Below, one piece after another: positions 8,790 to 14,111 of a DNA stretch of 14,111 nucleotides (positions are counted from its first letter, which is position 1; every line of letters starts with the position of its first letter). Under the pieces are notes generated by a model, which was given only the letters and a program-made list of their open reading frames with translations, did not search any database and was not told where the DNA came from. The stretch comes from Nitrosopumilales archaeon (GTDB lineage Archaea; Thermoproteota; Nitrososphaeria; Nitrososphaerales; Nitrosopumilaceae), in the NCBI GenBank assembly GCA_016176745.1, contig JACOWO010000129.1:1-14111 (forward strand). The letters are read 5' to 3'. Made by a program: the position numbers and the translations under genes.

Positions 8790-9563
8790 TTATTCAACAG
8801 GAAGTTCCAATCTGTTTGCCCATTCTGCCCATGAACCCAAGTATACTCGAACTTTTTTAAAACCGATTTTTTTTAATGCCAAAAATGCATTTGCTGCCCT
8901 ATATGCTCCCTGACAATATGTTACTACTTCAGAGTCTTTTGGAATTTTGTATAAAGCTAAAAGATCGTTGTCTTTTTTCAGAGTTCCATCATCGGCAACA
9001 TTAAGATTCCAATCTACATTAATCGCAGTTGGAATGTGTCCTTTTCTTGCAGCTCTAATAATCGTGCCATCATATTCATCATGAGATCTAGTATCAATGA
9101 TTTGTATTTGGTTTAGATTTTTTTTGATGTGTTCAAAGCTTGCAACAAGTTCGGAATTTATTTTTCCTGAAAATTTTGCTGGCTTAAAGCCGTTTGCTTT
9201 TGTTTCAAGTGGTAGTTTTTCCTTTTTCCATTTTTTCATGCCACCATCTAGCATGAATACTTGAGGATGGGAAAAATACATCAAAAGCCAGACACCGCGA
9301 GCTGCAAGCATTCCAGATACTTCATCATAAAAAATTACTTTTTTTTCATTTGTAATGCCAACAAAGGAGAAGAGCTGTTGCATTTGTTTGTTAAATGATT
9401 CAATACCTTCCTTTGTTGTATCAAACCAATGAAATGCAAAAAGATCTAAATTTACAGCACCTGGAATATGGCCTTCTGAATATTCCTTAAATGATCTTGC
9501 GTCTATTATGACAAGATTAAAATCATCAAGTGTTTTTTCAAGTTCTTTGGTTTGTATTAACAT
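8790..9563 (-). CDS. Two-domain rhodanese sulfurtransferase
   Basis: This enzyme moves a sulfane sulfur from a donor such as thiosulfate or 3-mercaptopyruvate to an acceptor thiol or cyanide. The 257 residues form two rhodanese domains. The N-terminal domain (about 1-115) has IIDARSFKEYSEGHIPGAVN and DGGMKKW, but Asp80 (FYDEVSG) stands where an active domain has cysteine, which is normal for the structural half of this family. The C-terminal domain (about 135-257) has IIDTRSHDEYDG, GHIPTAINVDW and the active loop TYCQGAYRAA with catalytic Cys217. The loop CQGAYRA does not match the textbook loops for thiosulfate or mercaptopyruvate enzymes, so I do not choose a substrate. No signal peptide, so probably cytosolic. 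A roughly 76-base spacer separates it from amt, with its own weak TATA-like box. Confidence 0.93.
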   Translation of the reverse strand: MLIQTKELEKTLDDFNLVIIDARSFKEYSEGHIPGAVNLDLFAFHWFDTTKEGIESFNKQMQQLFSFVGITNEKKVIFYDEVSGMLAARGVWLLMYFSHPQVFMLDGGMKKWKKEKLPLETKANGFKPAKFSGKINSELVASFEHIKKNLNQIQIIDTRSHDEYDGTIIRAARKGHIPTAINVDWNLNVADDGTLKKDNDLLALYKIPKDSEVVTYCQGAYRAANAFLALKKIGFKKVRVYLGSWAEWANRLELPVE

Positions 9564-9584
9564 GTCTTTGTTAGAATTGTAAAA

Positions 9585-9592
9585 TGTAAATT
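9585..9592 (-). promoter_or_regulatory. Weak TATA-like box for the sulfurtransferase gene
   Basis: AATTTACA on the - strand is centred about 25 bases before the ATG at 9563. The match to an archaeal TATA box is poor, but the spacing agrees with the other leaderless-looking promoters nearby. Confidence 0.25.
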
Positions 9593-9604
9593 CATTTGTT
9601 TTTT

Positions 9605-9628
9605 AAAGATAAAAAGGAAAAAAGGAGT
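9605..9628 (-). terminator. Oligo-T terminator downstream of amt
   Basis: Reading the - strand beyond the amt stop gives CTCCTTTTTTCCTTTTTATC followed by TTT: several T runs broken by C. This is the usual form of an archaeal intrinsic terminator and separates amt from the sulfurtransferase gene. Confidence 0.55.
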
Positions 9629-9639
9629 TTTTGGTTTGT

Positions 9640-11193
9640 TTACTCGTTTACGTATGCTCGTTCGCCGTGCTGTGCAAGATCGAGTCCGATTTCTTCCTCT
9701 TTTGGAGTGACTCGAATTCCACCAGGCCATATTGCGTCCATTATCTTTAGAATAACAAGTGTTACAGCAAATGTATAGGTCATTGACATTACAGCGCCAA
9801 TTATGTTGATTCCTTGCTGTTCAAATCCTTCTGGAGTTCCTGTCCATGCACCAATTCCAACACCTGTATCCCAGACGTGAGGACTAGCTAGTGTTCCTGT
9901 CAGGATTGCACCTGTAAGACCACCTATTCCGTGTACTGCCCATACATCCAAGGCGTCGTCCCATTTTCGTGCATTCTTAAATGCTACAGCAGCGTAACAG
10001 ACGGTTCTTCCAATTATTATTGATGCCATTGGTCCAACAAAACCTGATGCTGGTGTGATTGCGACAAGACCAGCTACTGCCCCAGAGGCTGCACCTACAA
10101 TGCTTGGCTTTCCTGTGTGAGCCCAGCTCATTAGCATCCATGTAATGGAAGCCATGCCTGTTGCTGTGTTTGTTACAGTCCAAGCCATAACAGCTACTCC
10201 ATCTGCCAGTAATTCGCTTCCTGCATTAAATCCAAACCAGCCAAACCATAGAATCGATGCACCAAGGACTATCAGTGGAACGTTGTGTGGCTCCATTGGG
10301 ACCTTTCCATAGCCTAGTCTTCTACCTAAGACCATTGCTCCAGCTAGTCCTGCGAAACCTGATGTAACATGTATTACAGTACCTCCAGCAAAGTCAAGTG
10401 CAAAGCTAGGTGACAGATCAGGATTAAGATCTATCGATCCACCTCCGATAAAGCCACCGCCCCATACCCAGTGTGCTATTGGATCGTAGACAAAGGTGGC
10501 CCAAATAATGATAAAGCACAGCAGTGCGCTGAACTTCATTCTGTCAATATATGCGCCGACAATTAGAGCTGGTGTAATAATTGCGAATGCTGCCTGGAAA
10601 TTGGCAAACATCATGTGTGGTATCGTGTTTGGCCAGCCCTGACCACATTGATCAGCGTCAACCATTGCGTTCATCTGGTATGCAGCAGACCATGTATCAC
10701 CACATGGACCTGGTTCGCCTAATGGTGCATAGTGTGATACGTGGTTGTATCCAGCATATTCAAGTGCACCCATGTATAGATTTGCATCTGTATCATTAGG
10801 ACCAAATGCTAGACTATATCCCCAAAGAACCCACTGGACTGAGATTAGACCTACTACGATAAAGGTCATGCCAATTGTATTTACTGCGTTCTTTGATCTT
10901 GCCAGTCCACCATAGAAGAATGCTAATCCTGGTGTCATAAACAAGACAAATGAGGTTGCAACCAATACCCATGCAGTATCACCTGTATCGATCCTGCATG
11001 GCAACATGCCTCCTTCGCCATTATCATACCAGCATTCATGTGTGTTGCCTGTGTAGATTCCTGATGTTCCTTTCACATAGCCATCCATTCCATCGTCGAC
11101 TGACTGTGCAAAAGCCTGCGAGAGTGCTCCAGCTGAAGTAATTGTTATCGCTGTGATAAGTAAAAGAGCATACTTGCGGTTTCTAGAATTCAT
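9640..11193 (-). CDS. amt: Amt family ammonium transporter
   Basis: This membrane protein imports ammonium, the energy and nitrogen source of ammonia oxidisers. The 517 residues begin with a secretion signal (about 1-29, basic start, hydrophobic core, cut probable after AFA), then an extracellular stretch and about eleven membrane helices from residue 73. The pore residues are present: Asp267 and His275 in LDFAGGTVIHVTSGFAGL, His421 in VWAVHGIGGLTGAILTG (the twin histidines), and WVWGGG at 242-247. The cytosolic tail keeps the GGIRVTPKEEEIGLDLAQHG motif seen in Amt trimers. External segments carry four cysteines (54, 66, 164, 183), possibly disulfides. The coding DNA looks richer in GC than its neighbours, as in highly expressed genes. 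Ammonia oxidisers often have two Amt paralogues; which this is cannot be told here. Confidence 0.98.
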   Translation of the reverse strand: MNSRNRKYALLLITAITITSAGALSQAFAQSVDDGMDGYVKGTSGIYTGNTHECWYDNGEGGMLPCRIDTGDTAWVLVATSFVLFMTPGLAFFYGGLARSKNAVNTIGMTFIVVGLISVQWVLWGYSLAFGPNDTDANLYMGALEYAGYNHVSHYAPLGEPGPCGDTWSAAYQMNAMVDADQCGQGWPNTIPHMMFANFQAAFAIITPALIVGAYIDRMKFSALLCFIIIWATFVYDPIAHWVWGGGFIGGGSIDLNPDLSPSFALDFAGGTVIHVTSGFAGLAGAMVLGRRLGYGKVPMEPHNVPLIVLGASILWFGWFGFNAGSELLADGVAVMAWTVTNTATGMASITWMLMSWAHTGKPSIVGAASGAVAGLVAITPASGFVGPMASIIIGRTVCYAAVAFKNARKWDDALDVWAVHGIGGLTGAILTGTLASPHVWDTGVGIGAWTGTPEGFEQQGINIIGAVMSMTYTFAVTLVILKIMDAIWPGGIRVTPKEEEIGLDLAQHGERAYVNE

Positions 11194-11214
11194 TAATGAT
11201 GAGCAAAATTGAAA

Positions 11215-11223
11215 TTATTTAAG
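11215..11223 (-). promoter_or_regulatory. TATA-like box for amt
   Basis: CTTAAATAA on the - strand is centred 26 bases before the amt ATG (11193). With normal archaeal spacing the transcript would start at or very near the ATG, and no ribosome site is present, so amt is probably leaderless. Confidence 0.5.
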
Positions 11224-11270
11224 GCTTAATATGTGTAAACTACCAAAAATGTAAATTATTATACTTGTTG

Positions 11271-11310
11271 TTTTAATGATAATATCATAAAATGATGAAA
11301 TTAAATCATG
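11271..11310. promoter_or_regulatory. Palindrome cluster between divergent genes (possible operator)
   Basis: The 145-base region between amt (-) and the gene at 11339 (+) contains the perfect inverted repeat ATGATA-A-TATCAT at 11276-11288, extendable outward by three A/T pairs past one mismatch. A second pair of the same half-sites, ATGAT (11292-11296) and ATCAT (11305-11309), follows. The TATA-like stretch for the rightward gene (AATATCATAAAA) overlaps the first palindrome. Arrangement and position suit a regulator binding site, but in AT-rich DNA chance palindromes are common. Confidence 0.35.
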
Positions 11311-11338
11311 AATGCTTTATGGATAGAGGAGGCAGGAC

Positions 11339-11995
11339 TTGCGAATAAATCCAAAATTATCTATTTTTGACACATTTAAAACAAAAAATGAATTAACGGG
11401 AGAGGCATTAAGACAACGAGCCATAATAGTTCGATTAGCCACAGAATCAAGCCCTTCTCTCAGAACACGAACCGCAATTTCTCAAAAAATAGCAGAAGAA
11501 AATGGTATAGCATGGAAGAATATCTATTCTGGAATTTTTCATGATCTAAATGAAGTTTTACTTCCTTTAGGAATAGCGGAAGAAGCTGGAAGATTGCCTC
11601 TTAAGCGAGGACCAAAAGCATTACAAGAAGTTGGAATACCTCATTATCGATTAACCCAAAGCGGCTTACTTGTTGCACTTTCACTAAAGGAAATTAATAA
11701 TAAGGAACAGCTTTTAACGCAGTTTTTTTCCATGTCTAAATCGGATCACGAATTTCAAAATACTATCCTAAAATTAACTAAGATTGCGCCACGCTTTGTA
11801 TTTTCACTTTTTGAAAGATATGTTAAAGCCTATTGTACTAGGAAATTAGAAAATATACTGCCCTTTAATCTTGCTAACTTGAAAAAAATAAGTGATGAAT
11901 CACTTGCGATTCAAAGAGAAACTCTTGAAGGGTTTACAAGATTATCAAAATTAGAAAAAGAAAAAGTCCTTAATTTTGTTCAAGTGATCAGCTAA
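11339..11995 (+). CDS. Uncharacterised protein with probable winged-helix domain
   Basis: This 218-residue protein starts at TTG 11339, chosen because GAGGAGG (11326-11332) lies six bases upstream and the only nearby in-frame ATG (11312) runs into a stop. I do not recognise a named family. Residues about 24-115 look like a winged helix: a first helix RQRAIIVRLA, a helix-turn-helix candidate RTAISQKIAEENGIAWKNIY, a long following helix, and PHYRLTQSGLLVALSL, which resembles the 'Y.LT..G..vA' end of many archaeal winged helices. The remainder is helical with a basic, aromatic stretch (FSLFERYVKAYCTRKLE). No membrane span. It is divergent from amt across a palindromic region, so a role in local gene control is possible but unproven. 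Confidence 0.75.
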   Translation: MRINPKLSIFDTFKTKNELTGEALRQRAIIVRLATESSPSLRTRTAISQKIAEENGIAWKNIYSGIFHDLNEVLLPLGIAEEAGRLPLKRGPKALQEVGIPHYRLTQSGLLVALSLKEINNKEQLLTQFFSMSKSDHEFQNTILKLTKIAPRFVFSLFERYVKAYCTRKLENILPFNLANLKKISDESLAIQRETLEGFTRLSKLEKEKVLNFVQVIS

Positions 11996-12006
11996 ATCTG
12001 CCAAAC

Positions 12007-12014
12007 ATTAAAAT
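12007..12014 (+). promoter_or_regulatory. TATA-like box for the two-span protein gene
   Basis: ATTAAAAT is centred about 26 bases before the ATG at 12037. There is no ribosome site between it and the start (the last bases are CTTTTT), consistent with a leaderless transcript. Confidence 0.35.
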
Positions 12015-12036
12015 CATCATTAAAAATGAGCTTTTT

Positions 12037-12423
12037 ATGGGTTCTACCAGTGCACAGAAGGTCTACGCGTCTGTAAAATCATACAGCCAAAGAGGGGGAC
12101 TATTACCAAAAATTGTTCTTCAGACATTAGCAGAATCCCGAGATTTAGATGAACTTGTAACAAGAATCAAAAATACAGAATATGCTGACGGTGCTTCAAA
12201 AATTACAAAACCTGAGATAGATACAAAAATTTTGAATAAAACGATTTGGATAAGCACTTTTCTTGCTATGATTTTTGCCCTGCCCGCTCTTGGTATTTTT
12301 ATTGGAATTTATTATTTCACTGGAAACTTGATCGTGGGGGCAGTACTTGGATTTAGTATGCATTTTGTTACATTGGCTTTTTCAGGCAGAATCTCAAAGT
12401 GGCTTTTGAAAATTATTTCATAA
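12037..12423 (+). CDS. Two-span membrane protein with ATPase subunit C-like N-terminus
   Basis: The 128-residue protein has a soluble N-terminal part (1-60) and two membrane helices (about 69-94 and 97-117) with a short turn between them, then a basic tail GRISKWLLKIIS. The N-terminal part reads SAQKVYASVKSYSQRGGLLP followed by QTLAESRDLDELVTRIKNTE and YA. This closely follows how archaeal ATPase subunit C begins (tyrosine/alanine, arginine-rich turn, LL, then 'L....dleElv..L..T.Y'). It can be aligned by eye with residues 28-49 of the atpC product in this window (LLKTNDVNEMIKMLESTWYG). It is too short to be a working subunit C, and I know no described family with this layout. Function unknown; a membrane accessory of the ATP synthase is one possibility. 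No SD site; a TATA-like box lies 26 bases upstream. Confidence 0.78.
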   Translation: MGSTSAQKVYASVKSYSQRGGLLPKIVLQTLAESRDLDELVTRIKNTEYADGASKITKPEIDTKILNKTIWISTFLAMIFALPALGIFIGIYYFTGNLIVGAVLGFSMHFVTLAFSGRISKWLLKIIS

Positions 12424-12425
12424 TC

Positions 12426-12434
12426 TATAATATA
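12426..12434 (+). promoter_or_regulatory. TATA box for the Cas4-like gene
   Basis: TATAATATA is centred 25 bases before the ATG at 12455. This is the cleanest TATA match in the window and predicts a leaderless transcript. An ATG at 12439 in between is not used: its frame ends after seven codons. Confidence 0.55.
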
Positions 12435-12454
12435 CCAATGGATGTTGAAATTTT

Positions 12455-13102
12455 ATGTTAGGTGACAGAAACTATAAGCAAGTTATCAAAAATACTATAG
12501 ATTCTATAAGTAAAGAAACTGAACCGCAAATTGATACTAATGACACTAAAACCATACATCTTCATGAAGCAGTCAGATGTCTAAGACGTTCTTATTATGA
12601 TAGAACTGATCCTGTAGAACCAGAAAGAACTAGTTTTAGTAATTTGGTTAGTGGTCTGCTTAGAAAAATGCAATATGGATCAAAACTTGGAGAATATGCA
12701 ATCGACGATATCAAACTCAAAGGACAAGCTGATATTATAGTTGATGATGTAGTTATGATTTTTAGATCTGCTACTTCTCCACCTGAGATACCATTTTCTT
12801 CTGATGTATTATACCTAAATGCATGTCTTTGGATTTTTAACAAAATTGATGGAATTATTGTATATATTTCTGGAGATGGAAAAGAAGTGTCATTTTCTTT
12901 TGCAAAAGAAAAGAAAATGTTTGAAGAGACAATTAGACGTGTTCGTGTTCTAAACAACTTACTAGGAGAAAAAAAGGTGCCTATACTAGAACCATCAGAA
13001 GAATGTTCCTCGTGTCAATATTATGAAAGATGTTATCTTAAACAAAAAATGGGTCGTGGAATAAATATTCAAGATTTGTTCGGTCTAAAGAAATCTGATT
13101 AA
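12455..13102 (+). CDS. Cas4-like PD-(D/E)XK family protein, probably nuclease-inactive
   Basis: The 215-residue protein follows the plan of Cas4/RecB-type nucleases with an iron-sulfur cluster. One cysteine lies near the N-terminus (Cys42 in EAVRCLRRSYYDR, compare the Cas4 'CpRk.yYd' start). A nuclease core follows, and the C-terminal triad CSSCQYYERC gives Cys184, Cys187 and Cys193. In the core, Asp93 (KLKGQADIIVDD) fits the first metal ligand. The following strand reads VVMIFRSAT where active enzymes have a hydrophobic pair then E-x-K, so the glutamate and lysine seem replaced by Ile and Arg. The downstream Q-x-x-x-Y motif is also unclear (DVLYLNACLWIF). Fold and cluster are probably kept while cleavage is lost. 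No cas gene or CRISPR repeat is nearby. DNA binding or end recognition is an inference. Confidence 0.72.
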   Translation: MLGDRNYKQVIKNTIDSISKETEPQIDTNDTKTIHLHEAVRCLRRSYYDRTDPVEPERTSFSNLVSGLLRKMQYGSKLGEYAIDDIKLKGQADIIVDDVVMIFRSATSPPEIPFSSDVLYLNACLWIFNKIDGIIVYISGDGKEVSFSFAKEKKMFEETIRRVRVLNNLLGEKKVPILEPSEECSSCQYYERCYLKQKMGRGINIQDLFGLKKSD

Positions 13103-13135
13103 AAAGATTGTTGGTGGGTGTTTGTTATTTTGCAC

Positions 13136-13246
13136 TTATTCCAGTGGTTCAGGATGTCCTTTACCACGGAGAGCAAAACAGACTACTGCTAGTGCAACAG
13201 CTACACCTATTGCTGAACCAAATGCTGCTAATCCCGCTTCTGCCAT
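13136..13246 (-). CDS. 36-residue single-span membrane protein
   Basis: A short frame on the - strand runs from ATG 13246 to TAA 13136. The product starts MAEAGLAAFGSAIGVAVALA, continues VVCFALRGKG and ends HPEPLE. Residues 5-25 form one alanine/glycine/valine-rich membrane helix with a small-residue GxxxG-like face, followed by a basic R-G-K turn and an acidic tail, so the C-terminus is probably inside. Support for a real gene is the GAGG ribosome site at 13254-13257, seven bases before the ATG, and an ATATATAATT-type box at 13271-13280. The helix looks superficially like ATPase proteolipid, but the second helix and the ion-binding carboxylate are missing. I do not recognise a family. The gene is convergent with the Cas4-like gene. 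Confidence 0.66.
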   Translation of the reverse strand: MAEAGLAAFGSAIGVAVALAVVCFALRGKGHPEPLE

Positions 13247-13270
13247 TTGCAAACCTCAACATTTTGAATA

Positions 13271-13280
13271 ATATATAATT
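13271..13280 (-). promoter_or_regulatory. TATA box for the 36-residue protein
   Basis: AATTATATAT on the - strand is centred about 29 bases before the ATG at 13246. It is a good archaeal TATA match and adds to the case that the short frame is expressed. The predicted transcript start is close to the ribosome site, so a very short leader is possible. Confidence 0.5.
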
Positions 13281-13347
13281 TTGTCAAATTTTTTTGTGTT
13301 TAAACAAATAATCATAATTTTTCAGTATAATGATACAATAGGTCTAG

Positions 13348-13896
13348 TTAAGGAAATTCAAAAGTAATTTGATTTTCGCCGCCACTTAGCATTGAGCTTA
13401 GATTGAAAAATGCCTCGCCTTTTACCTGCCACTGAGGGGCATTGTTCATTAATGCAGACCAAAGCTCAGGTGTGTTACCAGAATTTTTTATAGTTATTTT
13501 ATCGTGAAGTATTGTAGGCTGTTCATTTAGTATTATAAAATAATTAGAGCCTGTAACCATGCCTTCTGCACGCTCACCTATTTGTCCCGTCTTTAATTTA
13601 ACACCGCTTTCATAGATATCATATTTTACAAGCTGTAGTATGACTGACTTGGAATTTGGATTACTAACTTTGAATACAATTTCTAAAGTTGCTTCTGTAT
13701 CTGTAACCTCAACAATAGAAAGATCCTCTAATTCAATTTCTAGTGGAAGTACATCTCTTTGAACTTGTTCAGATGAGGGGAAAAAAGTTCCAGTATCAGA
13801 AACATCACTAATTATTGACGAGCCAGAAAATGCTATCACCCCTACAATTACAGCAAAGACAGCAACGGCTGCTCCAACAAAAATTTTTGGATTCAA
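13348..13896 (-). CDS. Membrane-anchored LEA14-like (WHy domain) protein
   Basis: I start this gene at TTG 13896, giving 182 residues beginning MNPKIFVGAAVAVFAVIVGV. A longer frame to ATG 14010 would overlap the divergent gene at 13968 and adds no membrane-anchor logic. Residues 5-24 are a single N-terminal membrane helix, after which the protein faces outside. Residues about 50-135 fit the LEA14/WHy domain: LEIELEDLSIVEVTDTEATL, then IVFKVSNPNSKSV with the typical 'v.NPN' motif, then LVKYDIYESGVKLKTGQIGE. Such domains occur in desiccation and stress proteins and in many archaeal surface proteins; their exact role is unclear. The last part (about 136-182) is a further beta-rich stretch. No ribosome site precedes the TTG, so the start is the least certain point. 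Confidence 0.75.
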   Translation of the reverse strand: MNPKIFVGAAVAVFAVIVGVIAFSGSSIISDVSDTGTFFPSSEQVQRDVLPLEIELEDLSIVEVTDTEATLEIVFKVSNPNSKSVILQLVKYDIYESGVKLKTGQIGERAEGMVTGSNYFIILNEQPTILHDKITIKNSGNTPELWSALMNNAPQWQVKGEAFFNLSSMLSGGENQITFEFP

Positions 13897-13967
13897 TGGT
13901 AAGATTGTATAACAGGGATCATAAATGTTAATATGTAAAATGCCTATAGGAGATAAACTAACATAGC

Positions 13968-14111
13968 ATGCAATATTTTCAGGCAGTAAAGATTGGAAAA
14001 GAAAGAGCAAGCAAGGCTCAAATGATCTTATTCAAGATTGCAGGATTTTCAATGTTAACATTGACAACAAAAAAGATCGATGGCCAGTTTTTTCCTGTAG
14101 GGGAAGAAAAC
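13968..14111 (+). CDS. Unidentified protein, N-terminal 48 residues (partial)
   Basis: From ATG 13968 the frame stays open to the end of the window. The product begins MQYFQAVKIGKERASKAQMI and continues LFKIAGFSMLTLTTKKIDGQ and FFPVGEEN. In-frame TAA at 13959-13961 lies just upstream, so the ATG is the only close start. GGAGAT (13949-13954) is a possible ribosome site, though 13 bases away is long. It is transcribed away from the LEA14-like gene across 71 bases. The sequence mixes a basic N-terminal helix with a short hydrophobic segment; I do not recognise a family from this fragment. Confidence 0.6.
   Translation, partial: MQYFQAVKIGKERASKAQMILFKIAGFSMLTLTTKKIDGQFFPVGEEN

Noticed and set aside
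9977..11141. Open frames antisense and out of frame within amt (60-72 residues)
   Set aside because: They lie wholly inside a strongly coding transporter gene, have odd Cys/His-rich compositions and no ribosome or promoter signals.
12027..12036. An earlier start for the two-span protein in the short upstream gap
   Set aside because: The ATG at 12026 is out of frame with the gene, and ATG 12037 has a TATA-like box at the expected distance.
12595..12957. 120-residue frame opposite the Cas4-like gene
   Set aside because: It mirrors the coding frame on the other strand, lacks start signals, and the forward product shows clear family motifs.
12455..13246. A CRISPR-Cas locus around the Cas4-like gene
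   Set aside because: No direct repeats with regular spacing and no cas1, cas2 or effector gene appear in the flanking sequence; all neighbours are accounted for.
13136..13246. The 36-residue protein as the missing ATPase proteolipid (subunit K)
   Set aside because: It has one helix only and lacks the second helix with the ion-binding glutamate or aspartate; resemblance is limited to Ala/Gly-rich composition.
13897..13967. Promoters in the short divergent gap between the LEA14-like gene and the edge gene
   Set aside because: Candidate A/T stretches (ATTTAT at 13921-13926, TATAGG near 13945) are too weak in match to list as sites.

Overview
The window reads as a piece of chromosome from an ammonia-oxidising archaeon (Nitrososphaerota/Thaumarchaeota), most likely Nitrosopumilus-like. 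The grounds are AT-rich DNA, a complete archaeal-type A/V-ATP synthase catalytic set, an Amt ammonium transporter with a secretion signal, a FilR1-type archaeal regulator, archaeal Shine-Dalgarno (SD) sites (GGAGG, GAGGTG), and A/T-rich TATA-like boxes about 25 bases before several start codons. The genus is an inference; no rRNA or marker gene is present.

Bases 1-7909 (+ strand) hold most of an ATP synthase operon: E (3' end only), C, F, A, B, D, an unlisted 42-codon single-span membrane protein, H and I. Genes overlap or sit within a few bases of each other, so this is one transcription unit. The membrane-ring proteolipid K is not in the window; it must lie upstream or elsewhere. The gene order (H and I after D) differs from the common euryarchaeal order H-I-K-E-C-F-A-B-D.

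Bases 7941-11193 (- strand) hold three separately promoted genes: a FilR1-type winged-helix regulator, a two-domain rhodanese sulfurtransferase, and the ammonium transporter Amt. Together with the ATPase, this places energy conversion and substrate uptake side by side.

Bases 11194-11338 are a divergent regulatory region with a near-perfect palindrome. It leads into three + strand genes of uncertain role (11339-13102): a probable winged-helix protein, a small protein joining a stretch resembling the N-terminus of ATPase subunit C to two membrane spans, and a Cas4-like protein that keeps the four iron-sulfur cysteines but appears to have lost the nuclease residues.

Bases 13136-14111 hold a 36-codon membrane miniprotein (-), a membrane-anchored LEA14-like protein (-), and the start of an unidentified gene (+) cut by the window edge. 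No rRNA, tRNA, CRISPR array, insertion sequence or prophage was seen, and no gene-free stretch exceeds 300 bases.
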